This document shows positions 12,330-24,764 of a DNA stretch of 64,000 bases, in pieces. Source of the DNA: Hermetia illucens (lineage: Eukaryota > Arthropoda > Insecta > Diptera > Stratiomyidae). Under the pieces are notes generated by a model, which saw only the letters and a program-made list of their open reading frames with translations, did not search any database and was not told the DNA's origin. The DNA lies in the NCBI RefSeq assembly GCF_905115235.1, contig NC_051849.1, positions 172,474,091 to 172,538,090 of the forward strand, in the 5' to 3' direction. Each line of letters starts with the position of its first letter. Within the stretch, counting starts at the first letter, position 1. A program made the position numbers and the translations under genes.

Positions 12330-12660
12330 GGGGAGTTCCTCATTTCAAGGCAAAAAACTTGCTCGGGTCATTAAAGAATTCAACCCGAAGAAAGCTTCAG
12401 CAAATGATCTCATCGCAGGAAAAATTTTGAAAGAACGTCCAAAAGGATCACAATCAATTACTATTACGGCATCCAAGGTGGAGTTGGACTAGGCGGCATC
12501 CTAATACCGACACACTACCTCGTCTACATTTTAAATCAACCAGCTGGCCCTAGTTTGCCAACCACAACGTTTACAGATAGTAGTGGTATTTTAAGTATGC
12601 ACTCCAATCCTCATGAAGCAATTTGAAAATCCACTTACAATAGATGAGAAGAGATCCATA
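12330..12660 (+). mobile_element. Jockey-type LINE scrap
   Basis: ARVIKEFNPKKASANDLIAG near 12365-12425 resembles the start of a Jockey reverse transcriptase domain. TTTFTDSSGILSMHSNP near 12558-12615 resembles the region around the catalytic aspartates (usually TFADDTAILS), with the DD pair changed to DS. The stretch between is largely deleted. Short and dead. Confidence 0.6.
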
Positions 12661-13080
12661 AGTCCGGTTTTTTGAATGCTTTTGTTAAAAATTCCTTCCT
12701 TTTAAATGATTATCCAAAAAGTGAAGCAATAAAAATTTTGATGAAGCAAGGTCAGGGGAGTGCAGATGTCGGACCAAATGCTGTTAACCTAACTCCGCAA
12801 TGTTTCTCTAAGTGAGGTTAACAGTATAACGTCTAGGGTTGTCAGTTTGAAATATGACGTTACCTCTATTCACCAAAGACGGACGTTTTCCCTTCAAAGC
12901 CGTCACGATACGCTCCAGCTGGGCACAGCATATTTCGGCTGTTAAGGTTTGGTTACATGGAAGCTGTTTCCAGTGAATAATCCCTCGAGAATCAAACATA
13001 CAAGAAGTCCTTACAAAAGTGAAATCCTGCTATTGATGTCAATGGACAGGTCTTGCTACATCACGTCAGGTAGCGACCAT
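12640..13080 (-). mobile_element. mariner transposase remnant
   Basis: The minus strand encodes FDSRGIIHWKQLPCNQTL, then CAQLERIVTALKGKRPSLVN and VIFQTDNPRRYTVNL (12808-12999). These match the mariner pattern WDxRGIIxxELLPxNQT and VxFxQDNARPHT around the second catalytic aspartate. Downstream on the same strand a diverged SPDLA-like stretch and a matching tail can be followed to about 12640. The N-terminal DNA-binding part was not found. Plain DNA transposon, broken. Confidence 0.75.
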
Positions 13081-13319
13081 TACAGCGAACAACAGGTTTT
13101 GCATTATGACAGCATTGGTCAAATCAACAAAAGCGTTAACACGACACTATGCTTTTCACAGTTCCGTCTTTTATCTTGGAAACCAAGTAATGAAGAACGG
13201 ATTCACTGAAATTTTCTCACTATCAAGCATGTTGGTTTCTATGTACGACCTTAACGTCTTCTAGGGAATATGATGGTAAACCACTCGTTTCACATATTTT
13301 AACGATAATGAAGTTAATG

Positions 13320-13600
13320 TTTTGTTGAGGAATTCAGGACCCCAAGTCCGCATCCACTTGATGCTGGGCTGGACCCAAATCGATAGCACCTTACTCGAAT
13401 TCTTTTTGGTTCACAAATTCCTTCTTTTGGGCTTAACACCCAAATATCGAAAAATTAAAAGAGGACGAAGACTGAACCAGGTGCTTTGAAATGTCCAAAG
13501 GATAGTATTGTGGTTCTTGTTTTTTGGCTAAATTGACTCAACTCCGGAGTTTATGAAAGTCCAGTTTTCTAAAGAGACGTTGTTTGGTTGTTGTTTGTTT
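13320..13600 (+). repeat. dispersed repeat (family P), weak copy
   Basis: Contains AGGACCCCAAGTCCGCATCC and TTTTTGGTTCACAAATTCC, resembling blocks at 18545-18780 and 23465-23690. No coding sense found; element type unknown. Confidence 0.35.
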
Positions 13601-14950
13601 GGAGTTTGGCTAATATATCCCGCTTAAAAACCTTGAGCTCTCTCTTTTGCTTTCCAGTGTCTCACATTAAGTTCTAAAGGAATCTCTTTTCGAATTTTTT
13701 ACGAGTCTTTGGTATTCTTGTTCGGTGTTCTTGTAATTTAATCAGTCTTCATTCTTATTGCTTTTGCTGGTGCGACTCAGAAGTTATTTGGTTGACACCC
13801 TTTCCTTGGATTCTGAATTTGTATTGTAGTCCGTCCTTCGCCTAGCATTCGCTAGTTTCTATTTGACTTTAAGGGGCATAACGACTTGGTTTTTAGCGTA
13901 TTTGGTATATCTTCCTTCATATAATGGCCCTCCTGTTTTTTAATCGGTTGAAAAATGTAATTTTGCCACGCCGCAAACCATAAATTTTTTGGCCGAAATT
14001 AAAAATTTGTTTAAACCCCGCCGTTTTGTTAAATTTTATTTTTTTTTCCACAAATGTGGGTCATTTTATTGCCCATAAAATGACCCACAATAGTTTAATA
14101 AACTTTTTTATTTGCTGATTTCATGGACTGTGAAAGTTACAATTACTGCAGTGGGGGAATTTTTTTGGAGGTTTTGGAGATTGCGGATAGTTTACTGGAG
14201 ATCGAATATTTACTTTTCAAAATTCCACCATGTATACATTATTTATTCAAAAATATTGCCTCAAAATTTCAAAGCATTGGATCCATTAAATTTTTTTTTA
14301 AAAATTCTCAAAAACTATCTTTCTTAGGTAAACACATTAATTAAGGCCTTAACATTTTTGAAGTAGAAATTGTTAGGTCAATTATTTTACTTTTCCTTGC
14401 TCCGACGAAAGTTGGCGCCCAACCTACGTTCCCAGTCATGAGACTAGTTGAAGTGATGAAATCAAATACACTTTTTCCTCTAGGATTGCATTTGGTACCA
14501 CCCTAACAAATCAAATATGTTGAATGTTGCAGTCGCAATCTATTAAGACTACTTGATTCTGAATACGTGATCAGATTCGCTAGTTCCTGCGTCAGTAAAA
14601 GACACAGATAATCATCATAGGTGCACAGAGGCAACCATGTCCTTTCTCTTCTTATCATTAAGCTTGTATTTTAAGATGACTAAGGTGTTGTCTAAGAGGG
14701 TTACTTCAGTTCGGTCTTACGTGGAAGATCCAATACCACCTATTTTGTTAAACTGGACCTATGGCATTGTACCCGAAATATCCAAGTGTAACCCTGCAGT
14801 TTTGTCAGAATTGCTGTCCGTAGAAATGTAGAGGCTTTGGTATGCTGCAAGTTAATGTGATGTTTATTATATGTTTTTGGCAATTGTACAGTCTTATGTA
14901 TGATAAAAAGGAGCTGCCGACCGAAGCCGGGACCGAAGAATGTGTTGCAT
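13600..14950. other. no gene recognised; holds a hairpin
   Basis: AT-rich intergenic DNA with short frames only. A perfect inverted repeat sits at 14055-14089. From about 14730 towards 14955 the minus-strand frame of the neighbouring LINE runs on into unrelated sequence. Confidence 0.4.
14055..14089. repeat. perfect 15-bp inverted repeat
   Basis: Arms TGTGGGTCATTTTAT (14055-14069) and ATAAAATGACCCACA (14075-14089) are exact reverse complements around the 5-nt loop TGCCC. It could form a hairpin or be the relic of a small inverted-repeat transposon. Function unknown. Confidence 0.8.
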
Positions 14951-14954
14951 CCAG

Positions 14955-16880
14955 CGTCATTGTGTAGGCTACGGAATCGTCCATCCTCATGTAGGGGGCT
15001 AAAAATTCTTCGGAGGATTCTTCTCTCGAACGCGGCCAAGAATTCACAATTTTTCTTGCTAAGAACCCAAGTCTCCGAGGAATACATGAGGATTGGCAAG
15101 ATCATAGTCTTGTACAGTATGGGGTTTGACCCTATGGTGAGACGTTTCGAGAGTTTTTGTAAGCTGAAATAGTCTCTGTTGGTTGCCAACAACCGTGCGC
15201 GGATTTCATCATCGTAGCTGTTATCGGTCGTGATTTTCGACCCTAGATAGGAGAAATTGTCAACGGTCTCAAATTTGTATTCTCTTATCCTTATTCTTCC
15301 TGTTTGATCAGTTTGATGTTGTTGGTTGATTCGTCTTCGGTGCTGACGTTGCCACCATATATTTTGTCTTGCCTTCATTAATGTGCAGTCCAAGATCTCG
15401 CCCCGCCTGCTCGATATGGATGAAGGCAGTTTTTACGTCTCCGGTGGTTCTTCCCATAATGTCGATATCATCAGCATAGGCCAGTAGTTAGGTGGACTTA
15501 AAGAGGATCGTATCTCTTACATTTACCTCAGCATCACGGATCACTTTCTCGAGGGCCAGGTTAAAGAAGACGCATGATAGGGCATCTCCTTGTCGTAGAC
15601 CGTTGTTGATGTCGAATGGTCTTGAGAGTGATCCTGCTGCTTTTATCTGGCCTCGCACATTGGTCAGGGTCAGCCTAGTCAGTCTTATTCATTTCGTCGA
15701 AATACTGAATTCTCTCATGGCCGTATACAGTTTTACCCTGGCCATGCTATCATAGGTGGCTTTAAAGTCGATGAACAGATGGTGCAACTGTTGTCCATAT
15801 TCCAACAGTTTTTTCATCGCATGCCGCAGAGAGAAACTGGGATCTGTTGCTGATTTGCCTGGAGTGAAGCCTCTTTGGTATGGGCCAATGATGTTGTGGA
15901 CATATGGGGCTATCCGGCCTAGCAAGATAGAGGAGAATATCTTATAGATGGTACTCAGCAACGTAATACTTCTATAATTGCTTCACTGTGTGATATCTCC
16001 CTTTTTATGTATGAGACAGATAATGCCTCGTTGCCAATCGTCAGGCATTGATTCGCTATCCCATACCTTGAGCATAAGTTGATGAACCACTTGGTGTAAC
16101 TTGTCGCCTCCATATTTAACCAATTCGGCTGTAATTCCATCGGCTCCTGGCGACTTACAATTTTTTAGCCGATGACTTGCACGGACTGTTTCTCCTAAAC
16201 TTGGTGGTGGCAGTATTTGTCCGTCATCTTCAGTTGGCGGGACCTCCAACTCGCCGATGTTCTGGCTATTCAGTAGCTCATCAAAGTACTCAACCTATCG
16301 CTCTAATATGCCCATTTTGTCGGAAATCAGATTTCCCTCTTTGTCTCGGCAGGATGAGCATCGAGGTGTATAAGGCTTCATCCTGCTGATTTGTTGGCAA
16401 AACTTGCGCACCTGGTGCGGTTCCTCCCTGTACTTTTCTAGTTCACAGACTTGTTGGTTCTCCCAGGCTTCCTTTTTCCGTCTGTGAAGTCGCTTCTCCG
16501 GTCGACGGAGTCCGTGATAAGTCTCTGCGCGTGCTCGCGTTCTTTGAGAATGCAACATTACTCGGTATGCGGCATTCTTCCCTTCCGTTGCTAGCTTACA
16601 TTCCTCGTCAAACCAGCCGTTCCGACTCCTTTTGCGGCTGGCGCCAAGTATGTTTGTGGCCATATCCATGATAACGTTTTTTAGGTGATTGTGAAGATCA
16701 TTTGTTGATGTTTCATCTCCAGGTCCTCTGTTGACTGCGGTTATTGCGACATCCATTTCCCTCTTATAGGTGTTGCGGAGGACTATGTTGTGGATGGCTT
16801 CAGTGTTCACTCTCACCTGATTATCGGGGTTGTATCGTACTTGGTGCTGCACTATCGCCCATGTTCTCAGTCTCAAAGAG
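14955..16880 (-). mobile_element. RTE-like LINE (second family), copy 1, truncated at both ends
   Basis: Minus-strand frames give the linker after the endonuclease (RSRNGWFDEECKLATEGKNA near 16600), then HRLKNCKSPGADGITAELV near 16150, GIICLIHKKGDITQ near 16000, RIAPYVHNIIGPYQRGFTPG near 15880, HHLFIDFKATYDS near 15760, NFSYLGSKITTDNS near 15240 and LYKTMILPILMYSSETWVLS near 15100. The same protein is found at 41655-45720, 51975-52860 and 59430-61920. Both ends break off into unrelated DNA (after RFRSLHNDA at about 14955 and at about 16880). RTE-like is my best family call. Confidence 0.85.
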
Positions 16881-17169
16881 CTTGGACCTCTTTTGCAGCG
16901 GCTTTCTGTGTTGTTGGATGGGCTCCCTGGGTTTACGTTGTTTGGTCCACATTCATGTCTTGAAAATTCATAGTATAGTAGGGAGCTACTACATGCTATC
17001 CTACCCCGTCAAGGCGGTGTCCGAGGGGAGAGAATGTGACCTCCTTTTCATATTCAAACAGTGCAATGGTTAGAACTTAATAACAATCTCAATTGTTAGA
17101 TTATATATAATTAACTAATTATAAGTGAATTCAATTCCATATACGTTTTCGCATGGTATAGAAACCAAA

Positions 17170-17175
17170 TTTAAT
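17170..17175 (-). promoter_or_regulatory. candidate variant poly(A) signal of gene B
   Basis: ATTAAA on the minus strand, 36 nt past the stop codon of gene B. The matching place in gene A has ATTGAA, so the signal is not shared. Confidence 0.3.
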
Positions 17176-17210
17176 ACTGATTGTATAAAAATATATTGGC
17201 GGAAGCAACA

Positions 17211-20200
17211 TTATTTTACGGCATATGCTACAACAAGTTGATATGGCGTTGCAAATTCACTTTCACTAGGATTTCTAGCTTCTCGATATACATTCAGTTC
17301 TGCAGCAATCTTAAGAAAGTCCTTTAAATATTCCGTTCGCTCGTTGTTATTAATTTTTGGGATGATTGGGTTGATCGTTGTGATGAAACCTTCGAGTAAA
17401 ATCAATATTTAAAACATCTTAATATAGAAGTATTCAATTCATTCTTTCATTAATTTTTCTTCGTAGCATACCTAAAATGTTATCTAGTCCGGTATAAGTC
17501 ATCCTTTTATCGACCATTTCTACGTTATAATATCTAAACCCGGTCAGTTTGAGAAATTTGTAAATTGTATCCGCTGCATTATCTTGGTTGATGAAGGAGG
17601 CAAAAAAATCACAATTGCTCGCCATAAAAGTATTCCACCTGGGAATTTTGGCTAATTCCTCATATATTTCAAATACTGCATGCTTAACTGGGTATGCGAA
17701 GAAACAATCGCCGGCGGGTTTAAGGAGATTATAGATATTTTTCATGCCCTTCCTGTGAAGAGAATAAGAATATGTATAATAAAAGATCAGACAATTGGAC
17801 CATGAGATTTTAAATAACTATAATGGGAACTTAAGGTTCACAAAAATAGGTCAATGTAAAATATTTTACGATATCAAATTATTAAGCAGATATTATTTGC
17901 ATTCTGGGTTAAGGTATTGAACAGAATACTTGGAGCCCACTGTTTAAATGAGTTGGGTCGGGAGGGTCGACCCTTCTGGCCTCAAGGGTTTTATGACTCT
18001 CTTATGTGAAGGACCTTAGGCGATAGGTGCATAATTCAATTCAATTTGTACCTATTTTTCAGGATCAGTTCATACGAGTTCTTCTTAAGAGGGCTGAGTT
18101 GAGAATAGTCCACTTGCGTTAATATCTTCTTTTATGACTGGGGTTGAATGTATTTGAACAAGCCGGAAGATGTGCACAACTAACTATAATAAAAATTTAA
18201 AAAATTAAAATTTAATGTTCGGATTTGGACTCTCATTTAATTGCTTATCATTCCTAAAAACAATTTGGTCCGCGATGGAAGTACTTAAGACACTCAACAA
18301 CGCTTAACTTTCGATGATAGAAGGACGTCAATTTTTTCTTCCTGCCAAATTTTAGATAAGCTGTTTATGGTTTTGTAGGTAACATAATTTTATTATATGT
18401 TTTGAATATCGGCATGGGATGTATTTCGAGCCCTGAATCTTATATGGTTCCCTGGTTCAATAGTTTCTGAGAATGAGTTCAACCTCAGCTTACTTCGTAA
18501 CCTTTCTCAAAACTTAGTGTTAATGTCGTAAAGTACTAATTATGAGTTCTGTTTGGAATATGAGGAATCCTAAGTCCATCTCTCCATCACCATTTGGTCT
18601 GGTCCAACATCAAGTAGATGTGGATTTAGGATCTCTCATTTCCCAAATAAAAATCTAGCTTTGGATCCAATTATTGGTCGTTTAAACTTGGATATAATTC
18701 GCACCCTTGTCGTTGCTCCGAAGGCAGACGCGAGGCAGCGTCTGGTGAGTTGTCTCTGCCCTAGATGAACGCGTTAGTAATCTTTTTTGACTAATTAATG
18801 ACCTTTCATCTCATGGCTATATTCGGCGAAAAAAAATTTACACCTGCGTTTGGTGAAAGGTGCAATCACTTGAAACGATTTTCCACCCTACAAAAGCTAT
18901 CATCAGTTTATGTCAGGTTGCTAAAAGTTCAGCATGGCTTATCGCCCAGAAGCAGCCATTGGCATATCCAAGTGGCTAAAGACTAATGGGTGTCTCAGAA
19001 TAATTATAAAATCAGATCTATTATATTATGATGACTTTAACCCATTGGGGAGTTCCGTCCCACGTACTGGAGGAGGGCGATCAGACCCGAGTCTGAGGGA
19101 CTCATCTGAAGTGGCTCTGCCACGAAGCCTCATCGGAGGTTATCTGGTACCATGGGAACATATGCTCCAGGAGAATTTCTGGAGGATGTGTTCTCGGCCC
19201 GGTTATTTGCGGTTGGCCCCCTAGTGGGAGTTTCATGGTGGTTATGCCTACATCCCGGGCAGATGATTGATTGTGGTCCCAAAATCAATCCGTGTCCGAA
19301 GAGGACCGTGAGATTATGCCTTCACAGCAGGTACTCACGTTAAACCCCCCAGGACTTTCATACCATGATGACTGCTACATGCACTTAATGAGAGTGGGCA
19401 AGCGTAAATACACCATTCTATTCTGTGAAGTTTGGGTAGGGGGCAAACGAAACTGCCAGCAAATCGAACACCCTACACTTAGGTGGACACCCCATAGAGA
19501 GATCTAATATAGCGGGAGGACTTACTTTTTCGTCATAAGTGGCACGGTGGAGTGGCGCAAAAGGAAAGAATGAAGACCATTGCGACATCGGTAAGATCCA
19601 ATTGAGAAAAATATATAACTTATTAAACAATTAAACGCACATCAACTTCTTAGTAGATTATGAAAAGATGAACAGATAACTTTTAGAGACATTTATCGAA
19701 AATATAAGATAGACTCATGGAATATTGTAAGAAATTACTCAATTCTATAGTACGAAGTCACACAAGAAATGGAGGGACACCTTCTCAAGACAAGATAAGG
19801 CAAAGAGCCGAGAAATGAATTAGTGACGGCATCTTAATTTCAGTTTAAGTACCAACAAACGGGGAAGAATAGAAATCACGCAAACTGAGATAAAGGTGAG
19901 CAGCAAAAACCAACAAAAGAACCAAAGAAGATCCGCATGGAAATTTTAATCATCACTAAGAGAAGAGATATGACGTATGCCGACATCCTTGAAAGGTAAA
20001 GGTGGATCCAGAATTGACGGATTTGGGCGATGGAGAGAGCCGTTTCAGGTGCACACAAAAAGAGGATCTGCCGCAGGAATTAAATAGCAGATAGTTTTTG
20101 AGGCATTTGGTAATATTCAATAAACAAGCCGAAATTAAAATACAAAAACAGGAGATAACAATCAAATGAGGTAACACAGCGAAAAGATATTTGTGTTGCG

Positions 20201-23200
20201 TTAAAATTACAAAGTAATATTCATACCAAAATACAGTGCAATAAAAAGAATGAGGAAGTTATATGGAGGTACACATTCTCTGCCGTTGATTCCCTTACTG
20301 AACAAAGCTGCCTTCAATCAAACCTCGACACTCTATCTCTGTGATGCGCATAGGATATGTTAGCACTAAATGTAAGTAAATGTTATTTGCTGAAAATTTC
20401 CCATCCGAATCTATTGATTACCTTGTTGGTCAACCTTGAACAGCGATTAAGTTTCACAAGCTTCTATAGGTGACGTTTGATAACAAGCTTTGTTTTAACC
20501 TTCATTATGTCGACATCTTCAGTCGAGCTTCCAGAATATGTGGCTTCGTGTTCCGTTTTTCCCACCAGTTCATAGATACCCACTTCCCAATCATCCTTTC
20601 TTTTTGTTCGTAATATTTTCGGGTATGCCTCTCGACCCCTTTCACAATTACGGCTACCATTTAATAGAGTCAGTTGAACGGAAGTTTGCTCATTTTCTTT
20701 TCTTCAAAAAGAATTTTCCCCTACTCATATTATCCTGTTTGTTCAGGATTAGAAAAGTACCGAAAGTTGTGGACTAGAGGTCTATGTATTTCATCAAAGA
20801 TTGCACTGATGGTCCCGTGGGGTGTAGGCGGCCGCCCGTTGCAGGTGTCCGGTATACAGGGGAGAACTGAATCGCTGAATGGCTTAATGAAGTGTGCGGC
20901 GAGTGCACGCACGCTACCAAGCCATCTATCCCGACACTGAAAAGAGTGGAAGAGGCGTTCGAAGGCGTACTAGAAGCAAGAACATCTAAGGGTGGTTTAC
21001 TGAGTTTAGTAGTAAGACAACATTCCTGCCGCTTTGGAAGGAGATGGCGATCCTGATAGTGTCTAATTGAGGTGATTCCGCCATGTTAGGAAGGGGTTTC
21101 CAACGCAGTAGGAAACTAAACTACTGGTGGAATCAGAATATCTCGATCTTGAGACCATCGTACCCGCGAGGCTGAAGACTTTGATAAAGGGCAAGGTGGA
21201 AGTCGGAATGCTTCGTTTTGTACAGCCAGCGGAAAGTGAAGCTCGACTAAAGGTTCAACAAGCCTGCTTTTCGATCTCCGGGGTTACCCAGGGGGAGCTA
21301 CAAGAGATCTGTGAACGTACTGAAGAAAACAAGATCACGGGATTGGATGGGATTCCAAACAAACTCCTCAAGTTGGCTGCTAAGATAAGGACCAGCAGTC
21401 AAAGCCAAATTTTCGTTCTCTATAGGGATAGTGGTGCGTGAGCGTCGCAGACACTGCGGGCTCGGGAGGGATCCAGGCCAGTGTTTCGGTGCCCAGACTG
21501 CGAAGGAAGCATCCCTGACATCGCTTTTGCGTCGGAATCTCTGGCACCATGGGTGGGCGGGTCCTAGAAGACTTCTCGGCAAGTGATCACCAGTAAATCA
21601 GTAAATCGCGCTCAAAGTGGTTGACGCTACTTACAAACGCACACCAACCCGGCGCTCGCCCTGCGTGTGGAGAGTGAACTTCGGGAAGTCCCCCAAAGCT
21701 CTTGGCGCAGGCAGAGTCGGGCCGGATGGCCGGGTGGATGGCAGAAATTGTCGACCTACGGAGGGAGTGTAGTAAGCTTAGCCGTTTGTTGCCTAATGCA
21801 AACCAGACTTGGTAAATTGATGCGACGGGGATGGATGACTGCTCTTGCGCAAGAAAAAACCGAATTAGTAATCTTGACCAGAAAGAGAATCTCGACAGTG
21901 CGGAACCGTGTCGGTGGGTTGATTACAGAGTCAAAACCAACAGTTAAATACCTTGGTTTAATGCTCGACTCGAAGATGAGCTTCTTTGAGCAAATCAAAG
22001 TAGCAGTGGACAGGGCTCCAGCTGGAGTCTCGGCCTTGAATCGGCTAATGGGGAATGTTGGGACTCCTATATCTGCTAGGAGACGTCTCTTTATGGGAGC
22101 AACGCAGTCCGTTCTCCTCTGTCGCGTAGAGGTATGCTCTAATGACAAGTGAGTGCATTGTAAGCGCCTTGCTCAAGTGCAGAGACGGGAAACTTTGCGA
22201 GTGACGTCTGCTCATCGCACTGTCTCAGTATCGGCCGTGATGGTGATCCTCGTTGCCCTCGTTGCCAAGAAGCGTAAAGCTATTTACAGCCGTAAGGGCA
22301 AACATTTAGTGGAGGTGGTTGCCTGTGAGGAGTGCCAACGTCATAGCGAGTTAGCAAAATGAGCCAAGACGCAGGTGGATTGCGCCGCTTATCGACAATT
22401 TAGATCCGTTGCTGAGCTGAATGCTAGATGTGATTGATTACTTCTTTATCCAACTTTTAAGTGGATATGGAGGTTTTCAGTCTTACCTGCACAGAATTGG
22501 GAACGCGTGATCTCCTGATTGTGTGTTCTGCGATGGAGTGGCGGAGGACGATGAACGCAACTTTTTCCCTCTGCTTAATTCAGACATAGGGGAGCTCTCT
22601 TCAGACAATATTGTTAGAGAGATGCTGAAGAGCGCTGGTAGTTGGGTTATTGTTGCGCATTATGTTCGCGCTCTTCTTATTGCGAAGAAGATTGAACTTA
22701 ATCGGAGGAGGGACCGGATGGCAAGGGGTTCCCTGAACTAACAACTCCCTTCCTCCCCGTCCCCTCTCGTTGGTGAAAGGGAATCCCTGATCTGAAGGCT
22801 TCCAAAACCGGGAGAGCGAGATGGCTAGCCTGAACTGGTGTGCCAAACGGTTCCAGGATAGTTCAATGATGACAGGGAGCTGCTTAGTTGGTAGTCTGAC
22901 GACGTCGAGCGCCCTGCGGACAAGATACCTTGGGGTAATGTTCTGTGTAAAGATAAACTTAAACGGATATTTGTACTTTTTGCGAGAAAAGGCAGCACCG
23001 GCTTCGGAGTAGACGACTCTCCGCAATAACCCGCTATACTTTAAAACTCGGAGCATATTATGTTGAGTGAGTGAGGCAATAAAAATATGTAACTGGGGAG
23101 TTGACATGATATCTCAGGTAAACTTTACATCAACTCAATATATTCTCATTGTGATAGAATCAATGAATTTCGATAATATCACAAGTCTAAGAAGTCCAGT

Positions 23201-24202
23201 AAGAATGCCTGGATCGGAACTATGATTATTACCAGGGAGGGTAATGATCCTTCAATCTCTAGGGAAGATACTTTACACTATTTGTTAAGCCCTGAGATAG
23301 TTCCTGGCGCTACTAAGCAACCCGTTCAGTTTAGTTTTCTGTTGTGGAATTAGAACCTTTATGGGCTAAACGACGGAAACGAAATCTGCATCTGCAAGGA
23401 GTTTGGTTTGCCTTTTGCTAGACAAAAGCAACAAATCGGTATCAACTACTAGCTTCTTTTTGTTTAGAATATGAGGAGTCCTGAGTTCACCATCCACTAG
23501 ATGGCGAACCGGGCCGATTGGCGATGAACTTTCTGCAACTATTTTTGGTTCACGGATACCTTATCTTGCGCTGTCATACAAGTTTGTAAAAAATGAAGAC
23601 GACTTGTGGTTTCCTCCAGGGCAGAGGCAACTCATCAGACGCTGCCTCACCTCTGTCCTGGAAAAAGCTGCTTGTCGTGGATATTTCTTTTGGAACTAGC
23701 TATTTATTCAGAGAATTCCAGTTAAGGAGGTGTATAAAACACTGACTAGACGACTAGACTTTGGAAGATCTTTACTACCGCTTACTGGTAAAATCAAGTA
23801 GTATTAAAACTATGACACTCACTTCTGATCACGCACCCACTGTAAACAATAAAACGAAGTAATATGGTCGAACCCTTCTGGATAGTCCTTCAGAAACAAG
23901 TCAATATCACCATTCTCAATATCTAATGTTTGAAAATGAACATCTTCACACTCGTACAACCTTTTGGCATATTTAATCATTTTTTCCGAAACGTCCACTC
24001 CAACTAGTTTTCCAATGGGTCTTGACATACGCGGTAGTACGAAATCGATTGTTATGTCGCCCGGGCCGCAACCTATATCTAACACGTTTTCTTTACCATT
24101 ATTTCGCCACCGAATGATTTTAGAATACTCTTCTAGTAATTGCTCAGCATCCTGCCGTTGTACACGATTCACTTGTGCATAGCTTGAAGGCGAAGGATCC
24201 AA
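17211..24202 (-). CDS. JHAMT-like methyltransferase, paralogue B (3 exons), ATG start lost
   Basis: Exons 24202-23823, 17752-17472 and 17389-17211 have exactly the lengths of gene A (380, 281 and 179 nt), with the same intron phases and good GT-AG sites. SAM motif I VLDIGCGPGD, Gln15 and CLQWV are kept, and no stop or frame change interrupts the exons. The odd point is the start. Gene A reads TTGAAAATGGAT where B reads TTGGAT, so six bases including the ATG are gone. In frame upstream, a TAA stop comes at 24259-24257 with no ATG before it. The first in-frame Met is residue 59, past the SAM motif. B must therefore start at a non-AUG codon, take its start from an unseen upstream exon (CTCTTTGTCAAG at about 24234-24245 could serve as an acceptor), or be a very young pseudogene. 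The 6,070-bp first intron holds an antisense LINE; intron 2 is 82 bp. By eye exon 2 is about 80% identical to A in protein. Confidence 0.8.
18545..18780 (+). repeat. dispersed repeat (family P) in intron 1 of gene B
   Basis: ATATGAGGAATCCTAAGTCC and the block around GGCAGCGTCTGGTGAGTTGT are shared in diverged form with 23465-23690. The order and spacing of the blocks agree, apart from orientation changes at one end. Non-coding. Confidence 0.45.
18780..21110. other. intron 1 of gene B, no gene recognised
   Basis: Mixed DNA. A less AT-rich block at about 19040-19480 has three overlapping open frames and could be a LINE 5' region, but I recognise no motif in it. The stretch 20810-20950 is also GC-rich and may be the decayed endonuclease side of the LINE that follows. 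Confidence 0.35.
21120..22745 (+). mobile_element. R1-like LINE, decayed, antisense in intron 1 of gene B
   Basis: YWWNQN at 21122 and NKITGLDGIPNKLLKLAAK near 21328 mark the join between endonuclease and reverse transcriptase. The RT core with the aspartate box is missing or scrambled around 21440-21700. The C-terminal part is open at 21667-22152: EKTELVILTRKRISTVRN, VKYLGLMLDSKMSF and RRRLFMGATQSVLL. A cysteine-containing tail (CDGVAEDDERNFF, near 22524) follows and the frame ends near 22740. Dead copy of a subfamily different from that in gene A. Confidence 0.8.
23465..23690 (+). repeat. dispersed repeat (family P)
   Basis: AATATGAGGAGTCCTGAGTT and TGGTTCACGGATACCTTATC resemble blocks at 13320-13600. 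GGCAACTCATCAGACGCTGC is an inverted match to 18735-18760. Non-coding, type unknown. Confidence 0.4.
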
Positions 24203-24760
24203 CTTTGGTCGATGGAAGGTAGTTACTATCTTAAGTCTTGACAAAGAGCAAATGACTTAAGTTCAAAGTAAAGCTTGGTATAAAAACGGTTAAGTGCTTA
24301 CTTACTAGAATGATAGCGCGTGTGCATATCTCTTAATTGACTACACACATTTTAATTAACATGTTCAATTCCATAATTATGTACGGAATATTTGGAAGTT
24401 AACGTATTTAATTTGAATGATAGATATGAATGAGGAATTACTATATAATGTTATGAGTGATATAAAGCTATTATGTTTCTATTTTTAGGCCAGTCATTGT
24501 TTGAATATTTACAGATTTAGACTGTGATAAAATCATTTAGTACTCCTAGGGGATTTGAGAAAGTATTTTAAATATACACAGAGGAAATGTTCTTCATTGG
24601 TGTAGAAACGGCGGACGCTTTACCAGTTGATAAGTCGAATCGGCGCTATTTAGGTACAAAACAAGACCTGTTCGGAAAGAGGCTAGGACAGTCTAATATG
24701 AAAAAACTCAATTAAAGTCTGAGACAAGCTTATGTGTTCCATGAGTTCTTATCTTTGTTT
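24203..24760 (-). promoter_or_regulatory. 5' flank of gene B, homologous to that of gene A
   Basis: Aligns with 8290-8900. The AAGCTTGGTATAAAAACGG block is at about 24270-24290, and CCAGTCATTGTTTGAATATT is near 24490. The plus-strand open patch of gene A's flank survives here only in part and is interrupted. Marks the extent of the A/B segmental duplication. Confidence 0.5.
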
Positions 24761-24764
24761 CCAT

